A stretch of 64,000 nt of DNA, taken from positions 2,666,001 through 2,730,000 of the forward strand of contig NZ_JBPJAQ010000001.1 in NCBI RefSeq assembly GCF_051172195.1, read 5' to 3'. Made by a program: the position numbers and the translations under genes. This document shows, one piece after another, positions 50,016-57,440 of this stretch (position 1 is its first letter; every line of letters starts with the position of its first letter). The DNA is from Paludibaculum fermentans_A (lineage in GTDB: Bacteria > Acidobacteriota > Terriglobia > Bryobacterales > Bryobacteraceae). Below the pieces are notes generated by a model. That model was not told where the DNA came from and did no database searches. It saw nothing but the letters and a program-made list of their open reading frames with translations.

Positions 50016-50078
50016 AACGCTCAGACGTGCAACATCTCCTGCACGGAATTTGCAGTGACATAAGGACTTCTGAGCGTT
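50016..50078. terminator. inverted repeat overlapping convergent gene ends
   Basis: AACGCTCAGA (50016-50025) and TCTGAGCGTT (50069-50078) are exact inverted copies; an inner GTGCA/TGCAC pair extends the structure. It spans the space between the plus-strand gene and the 3' end of the minus-strand gene and may slow or end transcription of both. Confidence 0.4.
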
Positions 50079-50713
50079 GCGGCGGCGTCAAAATCCATCT
50101 TCTGCCCATTCTCTGTCTGCACTGTGATGCTTCGATTGATCCAATTTCCCCCCGGGAACCAGACCAGCTCTTCCCAATAGGAAACCTTCACAGTCGACGG
50201 ATCAATGCCGGCGTTCGTCAGCGCAAGAGCCAGGGCCGACTTCGTATCGGCGGCCAGTGCGGGTGGATTCGCCGGAGTCACCAGCGTCATCGGCCACGGC
50301 GCGGCAGGACTCGGATCCAACTCAGTGGGGCCGGCCGAAGCCGCGGCCGCTACCGCCTTCGCCGCCGCAACAACAGGCGTCTCCGCTACGACAGGAGTCT
50401 CCGGCACAACAGGAGCCTCCGTCAAAACAGGCATCTCCGCCGCAATCGGTGGCTCGGCCGGTGTACCGGCCTTCGGAACATCCGGTGCCGGAACGGTACA
50501 TTCCTCCGCAGGAACCACTGTCGCCATCGGCCTGTTCACCGTGGAGGCATGCCGCGCCGCACGGCCGGATTCCCCTCCAGCCGATCGCGTGGCCGTCAAT
50601 TCTTCCCTGAAATCAGTTGTTTGGGTGCCCGCCCCAGGGGACCGGGCACCGGAGAGAGAGGCCGTCTCTTCCAGAAAGCGGCTAATGGAACGGCTGGAAT
50701 TGTCTACTCGCAT
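50021..50713 (-). CDS. protein of unknown function with Val/Pro/Ala repeats
   Basis: A 230-residue protein. Residues about 50-140 are low complexity, with recurring ETPVV units (VPETPVVAETPVVAAAKAV). The last 85 residues look like a folded domain with TKSALALALTNAGIDPSTV, SYWEELVWFPGGNWINRSI and a C-terminal TLRSPYVTANSVQEMLHV. There is no signal peptide. ATG 50713 was chosen over a TTG at 50728; neither has a strong ribosome site. The layout, a disordered linker followed by a C-terminal domain, recalls flagellar hook-length or secreted substrates but no family is recognised. Confidence 0.6.
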   Translation of the reverse strand: MRVDNSSRSISRFLEETASLSGARSPGAGTQTTDFREELTATRSAGGESGRAARHASTVNRPMATVVPAEECTVPAPDVPKAGTPAEPPIAAEMPVLTEAPVVPETPVVAETPVVAAAKAVAAAASAGPTELDPSPAAPWPMTLVTPANPPALAADTKSALALALTNAGIDPSTVKVSYWEELVWFPGGNWINRSITVQTENGQKMDFDAAATLRSPYVTANSVQEMLHV

Positions 50714-50773
50714 GGCACCACCACACAAGTCTTTGCACTTCCCCGGCCACTCCTGCGCCCATCCGGCGAATCA

Positions 50774-51625
50774 CTACTTCTGGATAAACGGCAATTGCTT
50801 CTTCACATCTTCGGGAATGTCGAAGACCACCCGCAGCGCGATCACCGCGCCCAGCGGCTCCGCCAGTAAGTTGATGTTATAGAATGACTTCGGCGACTTG
50901 TCCGGCGGAGTATAGGTGAGCTTCAACGTTCCATGCTCGCCGCTCTCCAGGACTTTCTTGGACAGCTCCCACTTCAGCCCACCCATCTGGGCCGCTTGTA
51001 CGTCCAGCCGCACCTGCCCCGGCATCCCATTGAAGATCTCGATCTCGTCCGTTGAGTCTTCATAGCCCTTTAGCAGGAACTCGCGTTTCGACAACTTAAA
51101 CGCATTCAATAGGTTGCTGGGATCCGGCCGCACCGGCGCCTCGGCCGCGGAAACGCCCTTCGCGTCGCCCTTCTGCTGCATCGCGCCCCACGGACTCGCC
51201 ACCACCGCCTTGTTCGGCGGCAGCACGTGATAACACCACGAGTCACCGTCCAGCTTCCAGGACGTAGCCAGCGGGAACGAGGCAGGAATCGTGCCCACCC
51301 TCGTCCGCATCTCAGACCCCAGCGTCACCACCACCGTGGCCGACTTGAAGTCCTTCTCGAAGTTGACTTTGAGAATGTCCGCGCTCTGCCAGCGGCGCTT
51401 GTCGCTGTCATAGTACGTGTCTTTGCTGTCCGCGCAGACGAATACCTCCGCCTGGCGGAACTTGCCCTCCATGTGGAGCGCGTAAAACTGCTTCACCCGG
51501 TCCCGCAGCGACTCTTCGACGCCCGCCGGCGGACGGTTGAACGTCGCGCCGCTATCCTGGCCAAAGGCAGCAGGAATGCCGAACGGAATCAGGGCCAGTA
51601 AGAATACCAGGCGGTGAGCAATCAT
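50774..51625 (-). CDS. exported protein of unknown function
   Basis: A 283-residue protein. Signal peptide 1-22 (LVFLLALIPFGIPAAFGQ). The first mature part (about 30-130) resembles a small NTF2-like or cystatin-like domain (VKQFYALHMEGKFRQAEVFV). The second part (about 165-280) is beta-rich, Ig-like (ESGEHGTLKLTYTPPDKSP). ATG 51625 was chosen because it begins the signal peptide; an upstream frame would read through the tRNA-Gln gene. No Shine-Dalgarno is evident. Confidence 0.72.
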   Translation of the reverse strand: MIAHRLVFLLALIPFGIPAAFGQDSGATFNRPPAGVEESLRDRVKQFYALHMEGKFRQAEVFVCADSKDTYYDSDKRRWQSADILKVNFEKDFKSATVVVTLGSEMRTRVGTIPASFPLATSWKLDGDSWCYHVLPPNKAVVASPWGAMQQKGDAKGVSAAEAPVRPDPSNLLNAFKLSKREFLLKGYEDSTDEIEIFNGMPGQVRLDVQAAQMGGLKWELSKKVLESGEHGTLKLTYTPPDKSPKSFYNINLLAEPLGAVIALRVVFDIPEDVKKQLPFIQK

Positions 51626-51660
51626 TAGGGGAAATCTCAGGCGGGAAAGGAGGTTTAGGT

Positions 51661-51734
51661 TGGCTGGGAGGCAGGGACTCGAACCCCGATACGCAGATCC
51701 AGAGACTGCAGTCTTACCATTAGACGACCTCCCA
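51661..51734 (-). tRNA. tRNA-Gln (anticodon CTG)
   Basis: Reverse-strand cloverleaf: acceptor TGGGAGG/CCTCCCA with discriminator G and encoded CCA (51661-51663), D-arm GTCT/AGAC, anticodon loop CTCTGGA with anticodon CTG, and T-arm CGGGG-TTCGAGT-CCCTG. The weak U1-A72 pair and G73 are typical of tRNA-Gln. Confidence 0.95.
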
Positions 51735-51821
51735 GTGAGGCGAAACCCCAATATACCATGCCCCCCATGGTCGGGCGCAATCAGATTCGATTTCGGATAA
51801 AGTAGTCCCAGAGGTTTGTGC

Positions 51822-52991
51822 ATGAGTTCCGACCGACGATCCTTTCTACGCGGCGCCGCTGCCTTCGCCGCCCCGCTGATCACGACCCGATTGAGCGCCA
51901 ACGACCGCCCCACCTACGGGCTGATTGCCTCTGGTGGGCGAGGTCGCTATTTGAGTACTAATTTCAATAAGTTGGGCGCGCAATGCGTCGCCGTCTGCGA
52001 CATCTACGAGCCCAACATCCAACAGGCGCTGCAGATCAACCCTGGCGCCAAATCCTACTTCCATCACGAAGAACTGCTGGCCCAGAAGGGCATCGACTTT
52101 GTCGTGTGCGCTGGTCCCGATCACTGGCATTGCCAACACCTCTTAGACGGTTTGAAGGCCGGAAAAGACGTCTACACCGAGAAGCCTCTTTCGAAGTCGC
52201 TGCAGGAGAGCGCCCTTATGGTGGACGCCGTCCGGAAGAGCGGCAAGGTCGTACAGGTCGGCATGCAGCGCCGCAGTGCGCCCATGATCATGAAAGCAAA
52301 GAAGTTGGTCGATGACGGCATGCTGGGCCGCATCACCATGGTCAAGGCGCAGTGGCATTGGAATGTGGCCAAGCCGCTCAACAACTCGCCCCTCACCGGC
52401 AAGGTCGATTGGGACCGCTTCCTCGGTAACGCACCCAAGCGCGCCATCGAACCCATGCGCCTGCGCAACTGGCGCCTCTTCCGCGACTATGCCGGCGGCA
52501 ATATGACCGATCAGGGTACCCACCTCATGGACGTGGTGCAGTGGTTCACCAACGCCCCGCCGCCTAAATCCGCCTTGGCCATGGGCTACGTCGCCAAGAA
52601 CGAGGGCGCTGAGCATCCCGAAATCTTCTCCACCATCTTCGACCACGGTAAGTTCATGACCACATGGACTTTAAACTACTGCAACGACTTCGAGGACAGC
52701 TGGTCCATCCTGTTTATGGGCGACCAGGCCACCATGCGCCTCAACGACGCCGGCTTCGTCGTCTGGAAGGAGCAGTGGAAGGACAACCGCGAGCCCATCA
52801 TCCAGGAACAGGCCCCCGTGCCCATCGAAACCCACATCCAGAACTTCCTGGATTGCATCGTCAGCCGTAAACAACCGAACTGCCCCGTCGAGATCGCGCA
52901 ACGCGCAGTCGCCGGGCCGCATCTCGGGAATATAGCTATGTCGGAAGGCCGGCTCGCGAAGTTGGCCGATGACATGGTGACCGTCTCCTGA
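51822..52991 (+). CDS. Tat-exported Gfo/Idh/MocA-family oxidoreductase
   Basis: A 389-residue NAD(P)-dependent oxidoreductase, probably acting on a sugar or inositol-like substrate. A Tat signal (DRRSFLRGAAAFAAP) opens the protein. The Rossmann part includes YGLIASGGRGRYL and the catalytic EKPLS motif (YTEKPLSKSL). The C-terminal alpha/beta domain has GGNMTDQGTHLMDVVQWF, with the usual His. Exported members with a Tat signal are common in Acidobacteriota and Planctomycetes. ATG 51822 follows AGAGG; a TTG two codons earlier is possible. Confidence 0.92.
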   Translation: MSSDRRSFLRGAAAFAAPLITTRLSANDRPTYGLIASGGRGRYLSTNFNKLGAQCVAVCDIYEPNIQQALQINPGAKSYFHHEELLAQKGIDFVVCAGPDHWHCQHLLDGLKAGKDVYTEKPLSKSLQESALMVDAVRKSGKVVQVGMQRRSAPMIMKAKKLVDDGMLGRITMVKAQWHWNVAKPLNNSPLTGKVDWDRFLGNAPKRAIEPMRLRNWRLFRDYAGGNMTDQGTHLMDVVQWFTNAPPPKSALAMGYVAKNEGAEHPEIFSTIFDHGKFMTTWTLNYCNDFEDSWSILFMGDQATMRLNDAGFVVWKEQWKDNREPIIQEQAPVPIETHIQNFLDCIVSRKQPNCPVEIAQRAVAGPHLGNIAMSEGRLAKLADDMVTVS

Positions 52992-53064
52992 CCTTCGGAT
53001 CCTGTACGTCTGTAGCTGTTTGGAGAGTCACAGGGTCTTAGGTTCAGATGGGCTGCGGAAACTC

Positions 53065-53628
53065 ATGCTAAAACTCTGTACATTTCTCCTTTTAATCGCG
53101 GGGACGCCGCTCTCCGCTCAACTCCTGAATTGGGGTGTGAAGGGCGGTGTGCCCTTGAATGACGCGGTGAAGGCCGCTGGTACCTTCCACCCCGAATTCC
53201 ATCGCTGGACCCTCGGGCCCATGGTGGAACTCAACCTGCCTGCCGGCCTCGGCATTGAAGCCGATATGCTCTACCGCAAAATCGGCTACTCCGACACCAG
53301 CCTGACCAACGGCGGTGTCTTTGACTCCAGCGCCTGGTCCTTCCCGGTCCTGGTAAAGTACAAATTCCCGGGCAATCTCGCCCGTGTGTATGTCGACGCG
53401 GGCTACTCTTTCCGCGCGCTCACCGATGTCCTGAGGCTGGACAGGAACACCTCGCAGGGCTTCGTCATGGGCGGCGGCATCCGCTACGATCTAAAGCTGA
53501 TCAAGATCAGCCCGGAAATCCGCTATACACGCTGGAACAATGATGTGTTCAACGTCAACGCCGCCGGCGGCAATACTGTGAACTCGAAGAAGAATCAGAT
53601 CGAGTTCCTGGTAGGCGTGACCTTCTAG
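53065..53628 (+). CDS. small outer-membrane beta-barrel protein (paralogue B)
   Basis: A 187-residue barrel protein similar to that at 46714-47325. Signal peptide 1-18 (FLLLIAGTPLSAQ). The shared pattern is LNWGVKGGVPLND, RWTLGPMVELNLPAGLGIEADMLY and IRYTRWNN, ending in Gly-Val-Thr-Phe. It may form an 8-stranded barrel. It is a single gene between the oxidoreductase and a hairpin shared with thiG. Function unknown. Confidence 0.8.
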   Translation: MLKLCTFLLLIAGTPLSAQLLNWGVKGGVPLNDAVKAAGTFHPEFHRWTLGPMVELNLPAGLGIEADMLYRKIGYSDTSLTNGGVFDSSAWSFPVLVKYKFPGNLARVYVDAGYSFRALTDVLRLDRNTSQGFVMGGGIRYDLKLIKISPEIRYTRWNNDVFNVNAAGGNTVNSKKNQIEFLVGVTF

Positions 53629-53636
53629 TCCAAACC

Positions 53637-53654
53637 GGGGCGCTCCGGCGCCCC
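53637..53654. terminator. GC-rich hairpin between convergent genes
   Basis: GGGGCGC (53637-53643) and GCGCCCC (53648-53654) enclose TCCG, 8 bases after the barrel gene and 9 bases before the thiG end. No U-tract follows. Confidence 0.55.
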
Positions 53655-53663
53655 ATACCCCGC

Positions 53664-54440
53664 TTAGCGAATCACGCCTGTGAGCGGCGAACTGGCTGAA
53701 GCATACAGCTTCCGTTCCATGCGCCCGGCCAGGAAGGCCAACCGGCCCGCTTCGACCCCGCGATTCATGGCCAGTGCCATCTTCTCCGCATCCTGTGCGG
53801 CGGCCACGGCCGTGTTCATCAGGATCCCGTCAAAGCCCATCTCCAGCGCGACACACGCATCCGACGCCGTACCCACCCCAGCGTCCACAATCAGCGGCAC
53901 TTCCGTGATCTGCTCCCGCAGGATGCGCAGCGCGGCGTGGTTCTGGATCCCCAACCCGCTGCCAATCGGAGCGGCCAGCGGCATCACGGCCGCGGCGCCC
54001 GCGTCAATCAACCGCCGGGCGGTGATCAGGTCGTCGTTCGTGTACGGCAACACCACGAAGCCTTCCTTGGCCAGGATCCGCGTCGCTTCCACCAATCCGA
54101 AAACATCCGGATACAGCGTCTTCTCATCGCCAATCACTTCCAGCTTCACCCAGTTCGAGAGACCCACTTCCCGCCCCAGTCGCGCGGTCCGCACCGCGTC
54201 GTCCACGGTGTAGCAGGCAGCCGTATTCGGCAGGATGAAGTACTTCGAGCGGTCGATGTAGTCCAGCATCGACTCCTTGCTCTTGTCCGTCAGATTCACG
54301 CGGCGGACTGCAACCGTCACCACCTCAGCGCCGGAAGCTTCGTGGCACCGGACCATCTCCTGGAAGCTGCGGTACTTGCCCGTGCCGATCATCAGGCGGG
54401 AACGGAACGTGCGCCCCGCGATGGAAAACTGGTCGCTCAT
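53664..54440 (-). CDS. thiG: thiazole synthase ThiG
   Basis: Forms the thiazole phosphate of thiamine from DXP, dehydroglycine and ThiS-thiocarboxylate. It has 258 residues, normal. The TIM barrel is complete; the imine-forming lysine is Lys99 in NWVKLEVIGD. Other signatures are GTGKYRSFQEM, VMPLAAPIGSGLGIQN and VDAGVGTASDA. ATG 54440 was chosen because it begins the family N-terminus. No thiS, thiF, thiH/thiO or thiE gene is nearby, and no TPP riboswitch was found in the 45 bases upstream. Confidence 0.95.
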   Translation of the reverse strand: MSDQFSIAGRTFRSRLMIGTGKYRSFQEMVRCHEASGAEVVTVAVRRVNLTDKSKESMLDYIDRSKYFILPNTAACYTVDDAVRTARLGREVGLSNWVKLEVIGDEKTLYPDVFGLVEATRILAKEGFVVLPYTNDDLITARRLIDAGAAAVMPLAAPIGSGLGIQNHAALRILREQITEVPLIVDAGVGTASDACVALEMGFDGILMNTAVAAAQDAEKMALAMNRGVEAGRLAFLAGRMERKLYASASSPLTGVIR

Positions 54441-54485
54441 GCTTCTATTGTATGCGCGGACCACTCTGGCCAGCGCCCAGGTCGC

Positions 54486-55574
54486 CTACGTGATCGACCG
54501 GACGAAGTCGCGGGCGGCCCGGGGGTAGATGACGACAATCCGGTCTTTCAGCCCCGCGTTCCCCAGATTCATCGCATCAAACCCATGCGCCTTCAGCTTG
54601 TCCGACGCCAGCGCCTCGGACAGCTTCGGTGCGTAGGATTTCAGCTTCTCCAGCGACTTCAGGTCCTCCACGCTCTTCGGCTGGCAGAACTCGTAGTTGG
54701 TTACCCGGCCCGGCCGTGCCTTCACGTGGAAGCCGGCCTCCTGGTACTTCTTGATCGTCCCGTCCGTCATGAAGTCGCGCACCACGAAATCGCCTCTGAT
54801 CGCCTCGCATTTCCGGAAGGATAGAAACATATTCCCGCTGAGCTGCGCGTTCGACTGGGCAAAGTCCGACAGCGAGCAGTAGCGGAACTTCCCCCAGTGG
54901 TAGTGAATCGCCTCATCCGCTCCGTCGTCATACGTCCCGATGATGGTGGCCCAGTGCGCCCTCTCCCCCGTTTTGGCCATCGGGTCGCCGGTGTCGCTCA
55001 CATCGAAAGGAACGATCACCGGACACTCGATCCCAATCAGGGCCTTCACGATCCTGACGAAAGCCATGGCGCCCGCCGTCGAGATCACATGACCGTCGAA
55101 CTCCCCGCCATACTGCGCTCCGTTGCCCTGTGCCACCTTCACCAGGTTCTCGGCATTGAAGACCGAGCCGTATGCCGTCAACAGGTTGTGTTTGCCGTAG
55201 TGACGCAGCGAGTAGTAGCTGCCCACTGTGGCCGAGAGCGATTTCTTGGCCCCGGCGAATATTCCCGACGGTGACGGCGTTGCCCTGGCATTGTGGGTTC
55301 GCGCCTCCAGCGGCTTCGAAAGTCCAAAATCACCGCCATAATGCTGCTGCCGCTCATACCAATACAGCATCACGTAGGCCAGCGCATAAAATCCGCAGTT
55401 CGGCCCGCGTTGATTCGGGCCTGCCGACGGGATAGGCGCAATCGTCTGCGCCCCTTTCGATGCAATAAAACCGCCAACTGGGATGGTAATTTCCGGCAAA
55501 ATGCAGCCCGCCTTCTGCGCTGGATCATACAGGCAGAAAACGTACAGGTCAATAGGCGCCGCCATCTGCCGCAC
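54486..55574 (-). CDS. putative papain-like cysteine protease of unknown family
   Basis: A 362-residue cytosolic protein. A candidate nucleophile is Cys60 in GPNCGFYALAYVML, in the usual helix start of papain-like proteases. A candidate base is His207 in GERAHWATIIGTY, at the start of a strand as in that fold, with Trp227 and Asn242 (SNAQL) as possible third residues. The C-terminal part (about 270-362) is helical and unrelated to anything I recognise. The start is GTG 55574 (AAGGG upstream) or ATG 55565. No signal peptide. The protease call is inference from motif spacing. Confidence 0.6.
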   Translation of the reverse strand: MRQMAAPIDLYVFCLYDPAQKAGCILPEITIPVGGFIASKGAQTIAPIPSAGPNQRGPNCGFYALAYVMLYWYERQQHYGGDFGLSKPLEARTHNARATPSPSGIFAGAKKSLSATVGSYYSLRHYGKHNLLTAYGSVFNAENLVKVAQGNGAQYGGEFDGHVISTAGAMAFVRIVKALIGIECPVIVPFDVSDTGDPMAKTGERAHWATIIGTYDDGADEAIHYHWGKFRYCSLSDFAQSNAQLSGNMFLSFRKCEAIRGDFVVRDFMTDGTIKKYQEAGFHVKARPGRVTNYEFCQPKSVEDLKSLEKLKSYAPKLSEALASDKLKAHGFDAMNLGNAGLKDRIVVIYPRAARDFVRSIT

Positions 55575-55628
55575 GCTGCGCCCTTTCGGCTAAACTGGGG
55601 ATTGAGCGCAAGCTCGGCACGCAGCCTC

Positions 55629-55704
<76 letters not shown>

Positions 55705-55722
55705 CCCCTTCTCACTCCGTCA

Positions 55723-57054
55723 TTAAGGAGCAGGAGTCGCGGCAGGAGCCCCGGTGAAATTGCGCCGCACGGGCAGCGTCCAGGCCGTGACCAGGCTCGC
55801 GAAACCGTCATTGTCGATGGCGCGCACGCCCAGCACGACTTCGTCGATGGAGACGTTCTTCAGCGTGAACTGCTCCGTCTTGCCCACATAGATCTCGCGC
55901 TCCCAGAACGGTGCGGTGGTCGAGCGCATCAGCACGGAATAGCCGGCCAGATCGGCCTCCAGGTCTTCGTTCTTCCACTTCATCACCGCGTCATACCGGC
56001 CGTCGCCGCGGCCCAAGGGCGAGACGGATGGCGGCTTCGGCGCCATGGCCAGCGAACCCAGGGAGACTCCGACACTGCGTGTGACCGAAGCGATATATGG
56101 CACGGAGACACGGTCAAACGTGTCCTTCTCGTTGTGCTGATACTCCAATTGCTCCGTCGGCGTCGTCACGCGCACGGCCGCAAAGCCATGAGTCAGGAAC
56201 GGCGTATGGTCACCGCCGCGGCCGAAGCGGTCCTGCCGGAAAACGGTATTGATGCGCAGGTCGGGCTGGTATCGCTCGGCCACCTCGCGCATGTAGCGCG
56301 CCAGCGAACGCGAACTGGAATCCATCGGATCCCCGGAGTAGACGTTCACCCGTCCGCCCGCCTGGATGCCGTTGCCCGTGACATCGTTCCCGATCACGTC
56401 GACATTGATCACCGCCTCCAGTTTCTCCTTCGACTTCTCGGCCTCCTCGGCATAGCCGCCCGCGCCCAGCAGGCCTTGCTCCTCGCCGGCGAACGCGACG
56501 AAAACGATCGTCTTGTCGAACTCATACTGGCTCATCACCCGGGCCAGTTCCAGCACCAGAGCCGTCCCGCTACCGTTGTCCGACACGCCCGGCGCGACAG
56601 ACGACGAAGCCGTGGCGTCCGCGTCGAATGCGCGCGGCGTCCCCGATTTGAAGATCATGTTCATCGAGTCGTAGTGCGCGCCGACCAGTACTTCCACCGC
56701 CGGCTGGGTCTTGCCCTTCAGCACCGCCACCACGTTGACGACATCAATATCTTTCACGACGCGGGCGCTCTTCTTGACGGCATGCGGGTCGAACCGGACT
56801 TCCAACCGCGGGCTGCAACTCCTGAACTGCTCCGCAATCCACTCCCGCGCTGCCTTGATGCCATGGCCCGGAGTCTCGATCACCCCGTTGGTGTCGCGCG
56901 TGCCGAAGCTCTCCAGCTTTTTGAGCGTTGCCGTGATCCGTTCTTCTGATACCTCGGCGGCGATCCTCTTGATCGAGGGATGAATGGCATTTGGCGATTG
57001 CTGGGCGAAGACCGCGGCAGCCAGCAGGGAGGCGGAGAGCAGTAGTTTGGTCAT
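55723..57054 (-). CDS. exported M28-family zinc aminopeptidase-like protein
   Basis: A 443-residue secreted or periplasmic metallopeptidase. Signal peptide 1-17 (LLLSASLLAAAVFAQ). All M28 zinc ligands and catalytic residues are visible: His127 and Asp129 (GAHYDS), Asp159 (SDNGSG), Glu191-Glu192 (AGEEQG), Asp219 (NVDVIGND) and His283 (GGDHTPF). The last 95 residues (LGRGDGRYDAVMKWKNEDLE onward) form a fibronectin type III-like domain. It ends 18 bases after the tRNA-Ile2 gene on the opposite strand. Confidence 0.93.
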   Translation of the reverse strand: MTKLLLSASLLAAAVFAQQSPNAIHPSIKRIAAEVSEERITATLKKLESFGTRDTNGVIETPGHGIKAAREWIAEQFRSCSPRLEVRFDPHAVKKSARVVKDIDVVNVVAVLKGKTQPAVEVLVGAHYDSMNMIFKSGTPRAFDADATASSSVAPGVSDNGSGTALVLELARVMSQYEFDKTIVFVAFAGEEQGLLGAGGYAEEAEKSKEKLEAVINVDVIGNDVTGNGIQAGGRVNVYSGDPMDSSSRSLARYMREVAERYQPDLRINTVFRQDRFGRGGDHTPFLTHGFAAVRVTTPTEQLEYQHNEKDTFDRVSVPYIASVTRSVGVSLGSLAMAPKPPSVSPLGRGDGRYDAVMKWKNEDLEADLAGYSVLMRSTTAPFWEREIYVGKTEQFTLKNVSIDEVVLGVRAIDNDGFASLVTAWTLPVRRNFTGAPAATPAP

Positions 57055-57440
57055 GCGAGACTCCTGGATTCAGTCATTGTATGTTGTTCCGGCTCGACGC
57101 CGTCGACTCGCCCGCCGCCCATGCTGGCTTGGCCTCGCTGCAACTGCTGAGATGCGCGTTGAGGACTTGTCCCGGCGCATGAACTGAAATAGCAGTCGTG
57201 CCAGTGGCTTGGGAGTTCTCCAAATAAATGACAGCCCTTGCAAAGCCGTCCGGGTATCGCGGATACCGCGTCCCAGCCGGACTGCCTAGTACCCTTCAGT
57301 GCGCAGGAATACCGAACGAACGGGATTGCCTGCCGGCCCTGCCCGGTGTTCTCCTGCCTTGACGTACCATCGAAAGTTTGATTTAATCTCCCAAGCCTAG
57401 GAACTTTGAGTTCCGCTCGTTTTAGGGGGTCGAACAGACG
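57055..57440 (+). other. 386-bp divergent intergenic region
   Basis: No supported gene. It contains the promoter of the Oar-like receptor (listed) and a short palindrome GGTATC-GCG-GATACC at 57253-57267, about 90 bases upstream of that promoter, which could bind a regulator. Confidence 0.6.
57359..57387 (+). promoter_or_regulatory. strong sigma-70-type promoter of the Oar-like receptor
   Basis: TTGACG (57359-57364) and TTTAAT (57382-57387) with an optimal 17-base spacer, 53 bases before the start codon. Confidence 0.65.

Noticed and set aside
54441..54485. TPP riboswitch before thiG
   Set aside because: Only 45 bases are available and no THI-box sequence (CUGAGA...ACCUGA type) is present.
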